This document shows, one piece after another, positions 9,301 to 17,053 of a stretch of DNA of 44,476 nucleotides (positions within the stretch are counted from its first letter, which is position 1; every line of letters begins with the position of its first letter). The position numbers and the translations under genes are program-made. Source of the DNA: a virus; the IMG/VR virus record IMGVR_UViG_3300042863_001369, positions 1 to 44,476 of that record. The stretch is one strand, 5' to 3'. Below the pieces are notes generated by a model, which was not told where the DNA came from, did no database searches, and saw only the letters and a list, made by a program, of their open reading frames with translations.

Positions 9301-9468
9301 ATAAGTTGTTGCCGTCAACACTAAATCTAAATCACTTAAGTTATAAACTTCCATGTGTCCACCTGTCTGTAATACAGAAAAGTTAGTACCGAAAGTGCTA
9401 GTCCTTACAACACTAGTAGGTCCTGCTAATTGAGCCGAAGATAGGGGGTTTTTATATGGAAATGACAT
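3376..9468 (-). CDS. Giant collagen-like tail fibre with Gly-Ser-Ser/Gly-Thr-Ser repeats
   Basis: A 2030-residue fibre-type protein. Residues 1 to about 289 form a non-repetitive N-terminus, probably the virion attachment part, ending in Thr/Gly-rich beta strands. About 1,100 residues in five blocks (roughly 289-381, 469-812, 903-1146, 1316-1512, 1578-1818) are Gly-X-Y triplets, almost all GSS and GTS with occasional GSD, GSN, GAS or GIS. This is collagen-like but has no proline in the repeats. Four globular inserts separate the blocks: two near-identical ones (about 381-469 and 812-903), one Thr-rich (about 1146-1316), and one small Cys-rich (about 1512-1578). The last 210 residues form a Cys-rich C-terminal domain, probably the tip that binds the receptor. 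It is the last gene of the minus-strand run and converges on the BAHT-type glycosyltransferase gene. Fibre function is inferred from architecture and context. Confidence 0.85.
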   Translation of the reverse strand: MSFPYKNPLSSAQLAGPTSVVRTSTFGTNFSVLQTGGHMEVYNLSDLDLVLTATTYPANIQLSANTIPINFTKGTGSAFSPDFVTLNSDNISSGRRRLGMQVYVQETDTVYQYTIPNYDTLWNAVTGLTGSSAITTSEYSTIVNNRSQAGKDFINSWTGSTIEGVNGVSHNDARWRIFSGSDVQITGGTYFSGTQILDLYNNTGGTVTITGFTGTITGGTYNSGTSTLTLNNSDGSVVNVTGITSGSGSLTVYDSTSGVTVTSVTGMTFSGATVINQGGGNVLINFTGGTGTSGSSGTSGSSGTSGSSGTSGSSGSSGTSGISGVNGSSGTSGSSGTNGSSGSSGTDGSSGSDGSSGSSGTSGSDGSSGSSGTSGSSGSSGISPIYNGTSNTCLTLSGYSIGNLIYFTGTTNLSITVGQGILVAYDVNNLFTGDVASYNPTTGEFVVEITSILNGNSQYCVWTINLEGAPGNSGSSGTSGSSGSSGTSGSSGTNGSSGTSGADGSSGTSGSSGTSGSSGTSGSSGTNGSSGTSGVDGSSGTSGASGSSGTSGSSGASGSSGSSGSSGTSGSSGTSGSDGSSGTSGSSGTSGSSGTSGSSGTSGSSGTSGSDGSSGTSGSSGTSGNSGSSGTSGSSGTSGSSGSSGTSGSSGISGSSGTSGSSGTSGSSGASGSSGTSGSSGTDGSSGTSGSNGSSGTSGSSGSSGTSGSSGISGSSGTSGSSGTSGSSGASGSSGTSGSSGTSGTSGSNGSSGTSGSSGASGSSGTSGSSGTDGSSGSSGTSGSSGTSGSSGTSGSSGISGSSGTSGSSGTSGVSPIYNGISNTCLTLSAYSIGNLIYFTGTTNLSMTIGQGILVAYDVNNLFTGDIVSYNPTTGAFVVEITSILNGNSQYCVWTINLEGAPGDSGSSGTSGSSGESGSSGTSGSSGSSGTNGSSGSSGTNGSSGSSGISGSSGTSGSSGSAGTSGSSGDSGSSGTSGSSGSSGTSGSSGSSGTSGSSGTSGSSGSSGNSGSSGSSGTSGSSGTSGSSGSSGTSGSSGTSGSSGTSGSNGSSGSSGTSGSSGTSGSSGSSGTSGSSGSSGSSGTSGSSGSSGTSGSSGTSGSSGSSGTSGTSGSNGSSGTSGTSGSSGSSGTSGSSGTSGTSGVNGISGGAIYYFNESVTQTPYKEFSPIPTSGAQQTVTVTIANGVTSTIQSYLTPSNYPNVSTIPAGIWSFFLHAYKENNNASFNIFCEVYSRTTGGTETLLFSTDPVPVTTNSPNPSMVLSDGFQSGSSINTTDRILVKVQSTNTSNQSHTITFVTEGTTHYSYGQTTLGIINGTSGSSGTSGSSGTSGSSGTSGSSGSSGTSGSSGSSGTSGSSGSSGTSGTSGSNGSSGTSGSSGSSGTSGSSGSSGTSGSSGSSGTSGSSGTSGSNGSSGTSGSSGTSGSSGTSGSNGSSGTSGSSGTSGSSGTSGSNGSSGTSGSSGTSGSSGTSGSNGSSGSSGTSGSSGTSGSSGNSGSSGTSGSSGSSGTSGIDGLTCYVWSIRAEEVETNISYDDCCVGGTSGLTLGFGQTVQVCSITTPQVTSGSADITSTDCVCRGSSGTSGSSGTSGSSGSSGTSGSSGSSGTSGTSGSNGSSGTSGSSGTSGSSGTSGSSGTSGSSGSSGTSGSSGSSGASGSSGSSGSSGTSGSSGSSGTSGSSGTSGSSGTSGSSGTSGSSGASGSSGTSGTSGSSGSSGTSGSSGTSGSSGDSGSSGTSGSSGSSGTSGSSGTSGSSGSSGTSGSSGASGSSGTSGSSGASGSSGTSGSSGTSGSSGTNGSSGTSGISGVNGSSGTSGTSGALTIYDENVFVMSSTTAMNFQGSCIVATDGGGGQANITVGSKWLIASHSFAYSETNSSEDYWYGDSRCGWDSCSYDLNVRNLQNSPTLSTRYVNCGIPNPYILSVGDKIEVCGIVYCSGATETNAINIALNYFLCSEVVTTAFTTNNLTTRTDYFKNDDSYTSCFNLGFTVEDTLDDCNVLFLLGFNVSDLPDARDVKISYTFKAYTNCTQ
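5041..5229 (-). repeat. Three 63-bp tandem repeats inside the fibre gene
   Basis: The 63-bp unit beginning ACCGTTAGAACCCGAAG at 5041 recurs at 5104 and 5167 almost unchanged, and a diverging fourth copy starts at 5230. Each unit encodes 21 residues (seven Gly-X-Y triplets), so adding or losing units keeps frame and triplet register. Confidence 0.85.
6755..8330 (-). repeat. Duplicated insert domain of the fibre
   Basis: Two segments of about 280 bp (6755-7030 and 8045-8330) are nearly identical in DNA and protein. Each encodes an insert of about 90 residues running from SPIYNG to NLEGAPG, with differences such as SITV versus SMTI and GDVA versus GDIV. They are separated by about 1 kb of collagen-like repeats. 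This is a domain duplication within one fibre. Confidence 0.9.
7261..7535 (-). repeat. 180-bp period segmental duplication inside the fibre gene
   Basis: Bases 7261-7355 and 7441-7535 are nearly identical, a period of 180 bp (60 residues, 20 triplets). Similarity continues into the flanks, for example TCAGTTCCGCTTGAACCGCT near 7150 and 7420. This points to unequal recombination or polymerase slippage within the collagen-like tract. Confidence 0.75.
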
Positions 9469-9503
9469 ATTATATTTCGTTATTTATTAGTATATTATTA
9501 TTA

Positions 9504-10604
9504 TTATGATTTAGTATCACCTTTAACCCAGAAAGTCGTTGTTAATGGAGGTGAAGATGGTTCAGAACACAATTCATTCATCCACAACACTCTATATGTT
9601 CCAACAGGAATTGCACATCCACTTGGAACTACCACATTTACACCCGCATTTATAACATCAGGTACACCATTATCAATTATTGATGTTGAACATGCATTAC
9701 CTAATCCCACATCTAAAGTCATGTTGGTCATTGTTCCTCCAACACCAGATAAAGGTATCCAAACAGTATATGTATATTGAATTGATGGGTTCACTTGTGA
9801 TGTTGTCACAGGGATACTACTAAAACTATATTGATTTTGAGAACATCCATAAGAATCAACACCCGAACCTGAAGATTGTCGTATTGGACCATTCAATGTT
9901 GATACGTTTGTTATGAAATTACCAACAGACCCTGTCCAACCTGAGAATTTAGCATAAATTGCCATATCTGATGCGTAGTTTAGTCCCGCAGGTGTTCCAC
10001 TATTACCCCATCCAAAGAAGGATACCGCACCTGTATCATACATATATTGACCCAAATTATTCAATGATGTTGGGTCTTGAGGTTCAGGGAATAAATAAGC
10101 ACTGAACGCTGCCGGACTCGGTGTTGGAGTATTTGTAGGTGTTGAGGTATTTGTAGGCGTTGCAGTATTTGTAGGCGTCGGTGTTGGTGTTTGTCTTGTT
10201 GGTGTTACAGTTGGAGTTTGAGTTTGTGTTGGAGTTGTAGTATTTGTTGGTGTTGGGCTTGGAGATAATCCTGGTGTAGGTGTTATAGTAGGTGTTATAG
10301 TTGGTGTCGCAGTATTTGTTGGTGTAGGTGTAGGTGTTTGGTTTGTTGGAGTAATACTTGGTGTTGGAGTAGGTGTTGGAGTAATACATTCAACATTTAC
10401 AAGAACCCCATTCAACATTTCAGTTCTTGTTTGGTCTTCATAAACCAGTGTAGAACCCAAATAAACATTAAATGGACCTAAAGCGCTTGAATTAGATGTT
10501 AATCTGACAATATATGTTGAACAACCCGATACCGTTATTTGCTGTTCAATTTCATTATCACAACCAACAGCATTATTGGTAACGGTTATAGTGTATGTAG
10601 CCAT
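9504..10604 (-). CDS. Mucin-like virion protein with Pro-Thr-rich linker
   Basis: A 366-residue protein of unknown function, probably a fibre or virion decoration. Residues 1-75 form a small beta-rich domain with cysteines. Residues about 76-165 are a Pro-Thr/Ser linker ([12 protein letters not shown]-type repeats), much like O-glycosylated mucin or cellulosomal linkers. Residues about 166-366 form a C-terminal beta-rich domain with motifs such as [22 protein letters not shown] and YRVLWMNE. It sits between the small 91-residue gene and the collagen-like fibre gene in the same direction, only 35 bp from the latter. The linker is a second candidate substrate for the nearby O-glycosyltransferase. 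No family is recognised with confidence. Confidence 0.65.
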   Translation of the reverse strand: MATYTITVTNNAVGCDNEIEQQITVSGCSTYIVRLTSNSSALGPFNVYLGSTLVYEDQTRTEMLNGVLVNVECITPTPTPTPSITPTNQTPTPTPTNTATPTITPTITPTPGLSPSPTPTNTTTPTQTQTPTVTPTRQTPTPTPTNTATPTNTSTPTNTPTPSPAAFSAYLFPEPQDPTSLNNLGQYMYDTGAVSFFGWGNSGTPAGLNYASDMAIYAKFSGWTGSVGNFITNVSTLNGPIRQSSGSGVDSYGCSQNQYSFSSIPVTTSQVNPSIQYTYTVWIPLSGVGGTMTNMTLDVGLGNACSTSIIDNGVPDVINAGVNVVVPSGCAIPVGTYRVLWMNELCSEPSSPPLTTTFWVKGDTKS

Positions 10605-10668
10605 CCTCGGTATTTTATTAAATAAATACCTTAAACGATTACTTTTATTTAGAAATTGGGAAAATTAA

Positions 10669-10694
10669 ACAACTAATGAATTAAGTTAGTTGTT
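10669..10694 (-). terminator. Weak intrinsic terminator or attenuator
   Basis: Arms AACAACTAA (10669-10677) and TTAGTTGTT (10686-10694) form a 9-bp stem with an 8-nt loop. Read on the minus strand the stem is followed by TTTAATTTT. It lies 16 nt past the stop of the 91-residue gene and before the mucin-like gene. The stem is AT-rich, so it is probably a partial terminator that lowers expression downstream. Confidence 0.5.
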
Positions 10695-10709
10695 GTTAAT
10701 ATTGAAAAC

Positions 10710-10985
10710 CTATGTATCAAGTTCAACAATGATTTCAAATGCACATCCAAAGGTACAATCTAATATTTTGAATAATTCACAACCATTATCGTCAATCAAT
10801 TTTAACATCACCTCAGGTGCCGTTTCAAAAATTGACGGGATTGTTGAATTGTAAGTTTGAACAGGAGGCACAGGTCCTGGATTTATTGTTGCAAGTTGAT
10901 ATTGGTTGTTTCCATAAACATCCGAAATAAAAACTTGAACCGGGTACGTAACTCCTGATATTTCTGTAATTCTTATTTGTACCAT
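10710..10985 (-). CDS. Small protein of unknown function, probably virion-associated
   Basis: A 91-residue protein that I do not recognise. It begins MVQIRITEISG and is predicted from its sequence to be mostly beta strands, with a central Pro-rich stretch (PGPVPPVQTY). Three cysteines near the C-terminus lie in CELFKILDCTFGC. It has no signal peptide or membrane segment. It lies 10 bp after the SprB-repeat gene and before the mucin-like gene, so it is probably made with the fibre components; it could be an accessory subunit or a chaperone. The ATG at 10985 is preceded by an A-rich leader. Confidence 0.6.
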   Translation of the reverse strand: MVQIRITEISGVTYPVQVFISDVYGNNQYQLATINPGPVPPVQTYNSTIPSIFETAPEVMLKLIDDNGCELFKILDCTFGCAFEIIVELDT

Positions 10986-10995
10986 TTTTTTATTT

Positions 10996-13134
10996 TTAAC
11001 AAGTTAAACACATTATATCATAGACAATTATTAATTCAACAATAATTTCTTGTCCGTTTAATGTATTGTCACCAGATTTAGTGTTAATAGTTATTTGATT
11101 ATTTAATGAATCAATTGTTACTCCTCCAACACCAGGAACAGTCAATAATAAATTTTTAACTGTATCATAGTATAAGTTATCACTTGGTGCGCTAACCAAT
11201 GTTGTACCTGTGAAGAAAGCATCGCTTGTTGTTAAACCTAATGGTTGTACACTCACATTAACACTAAATACTGCAGATATCAAATCACAATTTGTTCCAC
11301 CGCTAGTCAAATCGTTAAATCCTTCATTCAACATTTGAAGTAATCCATATTTTGTTTGTGATTGGATTACAAATTGTTCTCCACCCATAACATATGTTTG
11401 ATAAGAAACATATTGAGTTTGGCAATCTATATTTGTAGTTCTGCTTAATGAACACCCAATTGAATCAACAACTGTTAAACTATATGTTCCGGCAGTTAGT
11501 CCTGTTATTTGTATTTGTTGTGGATTACCCTGAACATTATTTGACCAATTGAAATTAAATGGTGGTGTGCCTGTAGATATTAGAGCAGTTAAAGTTCCGT
11601 CCGAACCATTACCACATGAAGTGCTGTATAATGTAAAATCTAACGGGTCACTTTCACTAACATAAACTTGTGTTGTTTGTGTACATCCTGTTGCATCTGT
11701 AACGGTAACAGTGTGTTGACCTGAAGAAACATTTGTAAATGTTATTGCCGAAAGTGTCGTGTTAAAAACATTTTGAATCCCATCTAACGAATAATTGAAT
11801 GGTGATTGCCCCCCATCTGTTTTTTCAACATAAACCGCACCATTACTTTGATTACAAGTTGTTCCTGTAATTTCAGTAGTAATTTCAAAAGAATTTGTTG
11901 CAAATAAAGTAATTTCATCCGTGTAAGAACATCCCGACGAATCTTGAATTACAACTGAATAAGTTCCTGTTGATAAATTACTAAATAATTGAGAAGTTTG
12001 ACTATTAACAATATTAAGTGTGTTTCCATTGGGATATATTAAGGTGTATGTATATGGTGAAACCCCTCCAGCAACTGAAACGGTTATTGAACCGTCGGTA
12101 CTTGAACATGTTGAACCTTGACTTGATATTGTAACTGAAGCAATCCCAAGTGGTGTTAGTAATGTTGTACTAACAACTATACTACAAAAAGCGGAATCTG
12201 TTACCGAAATTGAATAATCCCCCGCAGATAATCCTGAAATTGACCATGTTTGACCATATTGAATTTGAACATTACCTGTAGATGCAGAGTAATAATAAGG
12301 TGCAGTACCTCCAGTTATCTGAAGAGTTAAAACACCATCTGAAGAAAAACAAGTTGGTTGTGTCGCAGTAAACACACCAAACCCAAGAACATTAACATCA
12401 GTAACTACACCTGTTTGAGTTTGAGAACAACCCAAACTGTCTGTTACAACAACAGAATATGTCCCCGATGTTAATCCCGTAATACTACTTGTTGTGAACC
12501 CATTACTCCATAGATATGTGTAAGGTGCAACTCCTGTTTGTCCAGTTACAATAATTTTTCCAATTGGCGTTCCCCCGCAACTTGAATTTGGAACAACATA
12601 TAAACCATAATTAAAAGGTCCACTATCTTCCACAATAAAATCAGATGTCTTACCTGTACATCCCCCTAAATCTTGGGCTATCATATAATATGTTCCCGCA
12701 GTTAAATTGCCAAAAACTATGTTTGATGTATTAGTGTTTCCTGAATTTATGTATGTATTGTCGGACAAATATAAATAAAAATTTGTTGACGAATAATTTG
12801 AAGAAGATGTGCTCGTTACCGAACCATTATCCAAACCACATGTGGTATTTTGGACTGAAAGTACACTCGCACATACACCTGAAGAAACAGGGATGTTAAT
12901 ATAAAATTGTAAGTTTGTCGGTACGGTACTATCATTAACATTTACCGCATATGTATCAGCACTTAATGAAGTTCTGATAGATGGATTAGTTGTTACAACA
13001 TCAACACCCAAATTAGGTGATACCCATTGAACAGTATAGGGCGGTGTTCCTCCCGTTAGATATAATTCGACGGCACCAGAATTTGTATTCTGACAATCTC
13101 CCGTTATTATAATATTATAATTAAATGCCGACAT
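10996..13134 (-). CDS. SprB-repeat adhesin-like tail protein
   Basis: A 712-residue protein. Residues about 1-560 are made of roughly seven tandem Ig-like repeats of the SprB type. Typical unit features are a start like TCxxSDG, a middle GGTxPYxYxWS, then ITGLTSGTYSVVVTDSxGC at the end. The most regular units centre on LWSNGFTTSSITGLTSGTYS and NLSTGTYSVVIQDSSGC. Residues about 570-712 are a unique C-terminal domain beginning near YVMGGEQFV. SprB repeats are known from Bacteroidetes gliding-motility and surface adhesins. There is no signal peptide, so this is an intracellularly assembled phage part rather than a secreted host adhesin. It follows the 993-residue tail gene after 2 bp. A fibre or receptor-binding role is inferred. 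Confidence 0.75.
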   Translation of the reverse strand: MSAFNYNIIITGDCQNTNSGAVELYLTGGTPPYTVQWVSPNLGVDVVTTNPSIRTSLSADTYAVNVNDSTVPTNLQFYINIPVSSGVCASVLSVQNTTCGLDNGSVTSTSSSNYSSTNFYLYLSDNTYINSGNTNTSNIVFGNLTAGTYYMIAQDLGGCTGKTSDFIVEDSGPFNYGLYVVPNSSCGGTPIGKIIVTGQTGVAPYTYLWSNGFTTSSITGLTSGTYSVVVTDSLGCSQTQTGVVTDVNVLGFGVFTATQPTCFSSDGVLTLQITGGTAPYYYSASTGNVQIQYGQTWSISGLSAGDYSISVTDSAFCSIVVSTTLLTPLGIASVTISSQGSTCSSTDGSITVSVAGGVSPYTYTLIYPNGNTLNIVNSQTSQLFSNLSTGTYSVVIQDSSGCSYTDEITLFATNSFEITTEITGTTCNQSNGAVYVEKTDGGQSPFNYSLDGIQNVFNTTLSAITFTNVSSGQHTVTVTDATGCTQTTQVYVSESDPLDFTLYSTSCGNGSDGTLTALISTGTPPFNFNWSNNVQGNPQQIQITGLTAGTYSLTVVDSIGCSLSRTTNIDCQTQYVSYQTYVMGGEQFVIQSQTKYGLLQMLNEGFNDLTSGGTNCDLISAVFSVNVSVQPLGLTTSDAFFTGTTLVSAPSDNLYYDTVKNLLLTVPGVGGVTIDSLNNQITINTKSGDNTLNGQEIIVELIIVYDIMCLTC

Positions 13135-13136
13135 TG

Positions 13137-16118
13137 TTATGAACAGTTAATACTAATGTTTATTCCCACATTTAAAGAAACCGTATCAACGATATTCTGA
13201 GTTAAACATGATAAATTTGTAATGGTTAATGTATTACCATTTAGATAATATGTGTAGCCATAATTGTATAATTGGGGTAAATAATTTATTAAAGCATTTC
13301 TCCATTGTGTGTTAGTTGGTACATCCATCATACCATAACCAGTGTAAAACGAATCTTTAATAATTTGTTGTCCATTTATTTCTAAATCAACATACCAATC
13401 ACTCAATACCGAGTTTTGAGAACATTGATTTAATGTTAAACCACTTTGAGCCAACATATTATTAACCCTATTCACTAAAATAGAACTGAAGTTTGATACA
13501 TTAACATCTCCATTAAACCAAGGGTAGATATTAAAATCCGCATATTCAGTGTTACATGTATAATCAAAGATATTAGAAATGATATAACATGGGTCAACAG
13601 GAACTGGAACAAACTGACAACCTCTTTGTCTTCTATAAACAAATTTTTGTTTGTTCAAAATAGAGTTTTCTAATCTCACACCACCATTCCAAATTGTTGT
13701 TGCAGGAACCATTTGTTCAACCAACTTTGTCCAATAAGGACCAATACCATTTACATAATCAATTAACTTTTGGTAAGTATATTTGTTATTGGGTAATCCA
13801 ACTGTTTGTTCTGATTCAATGTATTTCCAAAAAATAGATTGTAGTGTAGGATAACCACCTGTTTTACCATCTGTAATATATTGTCTGTTTCTTGTATTAA
13901 CCATGTTCTCCCAAAATGTTTGAGAAAATTCAAAGAATGTTTTTTTCTTTGGTTCAGGATTCACATATGTCCAATCAACTCCTCCAGGAACAGGATAACC
14001 AACCGTTAATCCTGATTCAGGAATAGGATAGTCATATTGTCTTGATTGTTCCCAAACATCATAAAGTAATCCTTGTGCAGGATTTAAGAATATGTCCACA
14101 TTTTTAACATTCAATACTAATTTTTCATTATCAACGAAATAATAAGCATTGTAATCACCTTGTGTTGAAACCCTAATTTTATCGTCAGTTGACAACCATG
14201 ATTTATTATTATCAACAACTTTTTCCAACTTGAATCCTTCATTCATATATGGGAAATTCCTATATCTGTTAAGATATGTTTGACCATAAGTGAATGGTGT
14301 TAGTTGGGTTTGAATATTATAGTTTTGTCCTGTATACACATTACCCGTAAGTTGAACTTCATCAGGACTTCTGTGTTGAGGAGTTGTCTCATACCAACCT
14401 GCACCGATTTGGAAGAAGTATGTTTCCGTATTTACAGGTGATTTTGGATAACCCTCAACATCCATCGGATAATCTTCTAATAGAATATTAACATTTTGAT
14501 AGGTTGCCGTTGAAGTAAATGCAGTATATAATTGACCTTTAACTTTATATGTTTCTCCAGGTAAATAACTCGGAACATTGTCCACATAAGTACCACCTGA
14601 TATCTGAGCCCATTGAGTGTAAAATTGGTCAAGGTTAATTTTTTGGTCCGCCAAGTAAATGTGTTCATTATATTCTATCAACGAATCAGGAGCACCAATC
14701 AATCTTAATAAAAATTCAATTGACCTTCTTGTTCCCTTTGACTTGAAAAGATAAGACGCATTTAAGATTAAATTTCTATAGTACGCATAATTTAACTCTG
14801 TTGGTGTAAGAGCTCTTGCATATCCAGGATAAGTCGGTGTTGAGGTGTTACCAAATACTGAACCTAAAAAATCTTCGTTTGTAATTGGTGAGAAATTTGA
14901 AGACCACCCTAAAGTTCTTGACAAGTTAACCAACAACTCTGAAGGTATATCATTTGAAGGATTGTAGTTTACTGAGTTCATGTAAGCCAACCCATCAATA
15001 AATTGTTTGATTTGGTCAAAACTTCGGCCATAAATCTGAAATATTTTCTCAACTTTTCTACCCAAAGTATCAAACTCTTTTAGAGAATCTGAAACTAAAA
15101 ATCTTGAAATTAAATTTGTTTTAAATGAATCAAGGTTTACGGCAATTGATTGAATTTGTTCCAAATAATTGTCAAACAAAAATGAACGAATATCTAAGTT
15201 CCATGTACCTTGTTTCGGCCATGTCACTTGTTGATAATCTGTATATGTTTGACCATATTCATTTTGTTGAGGTACTTGGAAAACGGCAGTGTATTCAGGT
15301 CTAACCAATCTATTCACCAAGAATTTTTCAACCTCATCAAAAGATTCTTGGAAAACTTTATCAACAATGTAATCATTAGGTCTGATTTGATAATCGTCAT
15401 TGATTGTAGTTGCAGTTGTCCCAAATGGCGCACCCGAAACATAAAATTGAAGATAACCTAAAGATAAAGTTTCAGATGGTACAAACGACAATACCTTATA
15501 TATGTTATCGTTAATACTAATACAATAATCAAGGTAAGTATTATATAAATTTCTGTATGGAGATACGATAATTTCTCTGATTGACAAATTGGTTGCCGCA
15601 CTTATAGAATAATCAATATCAAAAGGATTATTGATTCTATCTACATTCACTTTGAAATATGTATCATCATTCTGAGTGTCATAAACAATGTCGTATGCAG
15701 TGTTAGCGGTAACATAAAAATCATTATTGAACATTACATCCAATGATGCTGGAAAATAATTTATAATTTTTGTAATTGAAACACTAAATCTTTTAGATAA
15801 CGACCCATACATCGAAAAGTTTAGAACTTGTGAAATGTCATAATTAGGATAAACTCTGAATTGAGTTGCAAGAATCCTCCTACTTTGTTCCAAATCATCA
15901 ATCCCCAACATATCAAGGGATATCGGTTCAGAGAAAGCCCCGACATTAAAAGTTCTGTTAACCTTTTCCGTTACACCAGTGGTAAATTCAAAATTACCTT
16001 GAGTAAGTCCTCCACCCTCAACAGTTTGTAATCCTACAATGTTGTCAGAGAAGGTACCCGCACCACTACCTGGTCTTGGGGGATAAAAATATTTCGTATT
16101 TTTTATATCTACCGCCAT
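13137..16118 (-). CDS. Large tail/baseplate structural protein
   Basis: A 993-residue phage structural protein, not assigned to a named family with certainty. Near residues 455-480 it has the segment YLFKSKGTRRSIEFLLRLIG. Such KGT-RRSIEFLL motifs recur in large phage tail or baseplate proteins that connect fibres. The rest is rich in Tyr, Asn and aromatic beta-strand segments, with no signal peptide or membrane helix. Its ATG overlaps the stop of the preceding gene by one base (TAATG), and its stop is 2 bp before the SprB-repeat gene. The position between baseplate genes and fibre genes fits a baseplate-to-fibre adaptor. This is inference. Confidence 0.6.
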   Translation of the reverse strand: MAVDIKNTKYFYPPRPGSGAGTFSDNIVGLQTVEGGGLTQGNFEFTTGVTEKVNRTFNVGAFSEPISLDMLGIDDLEQSRRILATQFRVYPNYDISQVLNFSMYGSLSKRFSVSITKIINYFPASLDVMFNNDFYVTANTAYDIVYDTQNDDTYFKVNVDRINNPFDIDYSISAATNLSIREIIVSPYRNLYNTYLDYCISINDNIYKVLSFVPSETLSLGYLQFYVSGAPFGTTATTINDDYQIRPNDYIVDKVFQESFDEVEKFLVNRLVRPEYTAVFQVPQQNEYGQTYTDYQQVTWPKQGTWNLDIRSFLFDNYLEQIQSIAVNLDSFKTNLISRFLVSDSLKEFDTLGRKVEKIFQIYGRSFDQIKQFIDGLAYMNSVNYNPSNDIPSELLVNLSRTLGWSSNFSPITNEDFLGSVFGNTSTPTYPGYARALTPTELNYAYYRNLILNASYLFKSKGTRRSIEFLLRLIGAPDSLIEYNEHIYLADQKINLDQFYTQWAQISGGTYVDNVPSYLPGETYKVKGQLYTAFTSTATYQNVNILLEDYPMDVEGYPKSPVNTETYFFQIGAGWYETTPQHRSPDEVQLTGNVYTGQNYNIQTQLTPFTYGQTYLNRYRNFPYMNEGFKLEKVVDNNKSWLSTDDKIRVSTQGDYNAYYFVDNEKLVLNVKNVDIFLNPAQGLLYDVWEQSRQYDYPIPESGLTVGYPVPGGVDWTYVNPEPKKKTFFEFSQTFWENMVNTRNRQYITDGKTGGYPTLQSIFWKYIESEQTVGLPNNKYTYQKLIDYVNGIGPYWTKLVEQMVPATTIWNGGVRLENSILNKQKFVYRRQRGCQFVPVPVDPCYIISNIFDYTCNTEYADFNIYPWFNGDVNVSNFSSILVNRVNNMLAQSGLTLNQCSQNSVLSDWYVDLEINGQQIIKDSFYTGYGMMDVPTNTQWRNALINYLPQLYNYGYTYYLNGNTLTITNLSCLTQNIVDTVSLNVGINISINCS

Positions 16119-17026
16119 TAAGTTGTTATTGTTGTGAAGTTTTTACTGAAATCAATATTATTTCCTCTACTTTGTCTAACCTCATAAAGAAGAGCATTAA
16201 ATTGGTCTCTAATCTCATACAAGTTGTATTGTCTGTAGATATTATTTTGAGAGTCGTAGATTGTGTAAATTCCGTCATCAATAGATTTTGTTTGATTACC
16301 GTAAAGAGCAATCGCAAGAGACGAAATATCATATTCAACCATATCAACTTCTATCGTAACAGGATTAAAAAATGTGTTAGATATAATAATATTTTGATTT
16401 GGTTGCCCAATAAATGGAGTTGCATTTGGTTTGTTTGTTGGTGACGATGATGGCGATAAAGTCAAAAATATTAAGTTTGAATTACCGTCAACATATCTAT
16501 ATCTTATTGATTTTTGTGTTGTATTGATTTCATTAGTTACAACAGGCTCACAGAAAAAAGATGATGTCACAACCCTAAAGAAGTTAGGAATTTTTGAACC
16601 ATCGGCATTTAAGTATTCAATTCTAAAACCCACTAATCCTTGAGGTACGAATTTATTTTGGAATTGTGCTGGTACATTTGTAATATCAATAACGATACCC
16701 TTAACATTTGGTAATGCGCTTAACACACCACAATCCGTAATTACTGTTCTAATTTGAGCAGGTCTCAAATACAAAGTGTAAATTCCAATCGCATTGAATT
16801 GTTCTGCAGGTAATGTTAAATTATATAACCCACCCAAAACCTCAACATTAGCATTTCCTCCTGTTTGAGTATTATTAAAATAAGGTTTTAATAATGTTTG
16901 TGCATCAAGTTCCGTTAGGATGAAATTATCCGTTACATCCCTTGTTGGGGTATAGTTCATTATTATCTGCACATCTTCAGGTGATACGTCTGAAGGTCTT
17001 ATTGTTCCATATGAGCCGATTGCCAT
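16118..17026 (-). CDS. Tail/baseplate-associated protein of unknown function
   Basis: A 302-residue protein starting MAIGSYGTIRPSDVSPEDV. I recognise no domain. Predicted content is mixed: a beta-rich middle (YNLTLPAEQFNAIGIYTLYL, IVIDITNVPAQF) and a C-terminal section, EIRDQFNALLYEVRQSRGNNI, that looks helical. No signal peptide or membrane segment. Placement between the PKD-domain protein and the 993-residue tail protein, with a one-base stop/start overlap to the latter, suggests a virion structural role and coupled translation. An upstream TATTTATAA element lies 23 nt before the ATG. Confidence 0.6.
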   Translation of the reverse strand: MAIGSYGTIRPSDVSPEDVQIIMNYTPTRDVTDNFILTELDAQTLLKPYFNNTQTGGNANVEVLGGLYNLTLPAEQFNAIGIYTLYLRPAQIRTVITDCGVLSALPNVKGIVIDITNVPAQFQNKFVPQGLVGFRIEYLNADGSKIPNFFRVVTSSFFCEPVVTNEINTTQKSIRYRYVDGNSNLIFLTLSPSSSPTNKPNATPFIGQPNQNIIISNTFFNPVTIEVDMVEYDISSLAIALYGNQTKSIDDGIYTIYDSQNNIYRQYNLYEIRDQFNALLYEVRQSRGNNIDFSKNFTTITT

Positions 17027-17053
17027 AGTTTCTTTTTATTTTATAAATACTTA

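Noticed and set aside
10084-10389. A 101-codon Tyr-Asn-Thr-rich minus-strand frame
   Set aside because: It is the shifted reading of the PT-rich linker of the mucin-like protein.
17040-17050. Plus-strand TATAAATA as a T4-type late promoter
   Set aside because: Read as the T4 late consensus it points away from the gene, toward antisense transcription, and no plus-strand gene follows.
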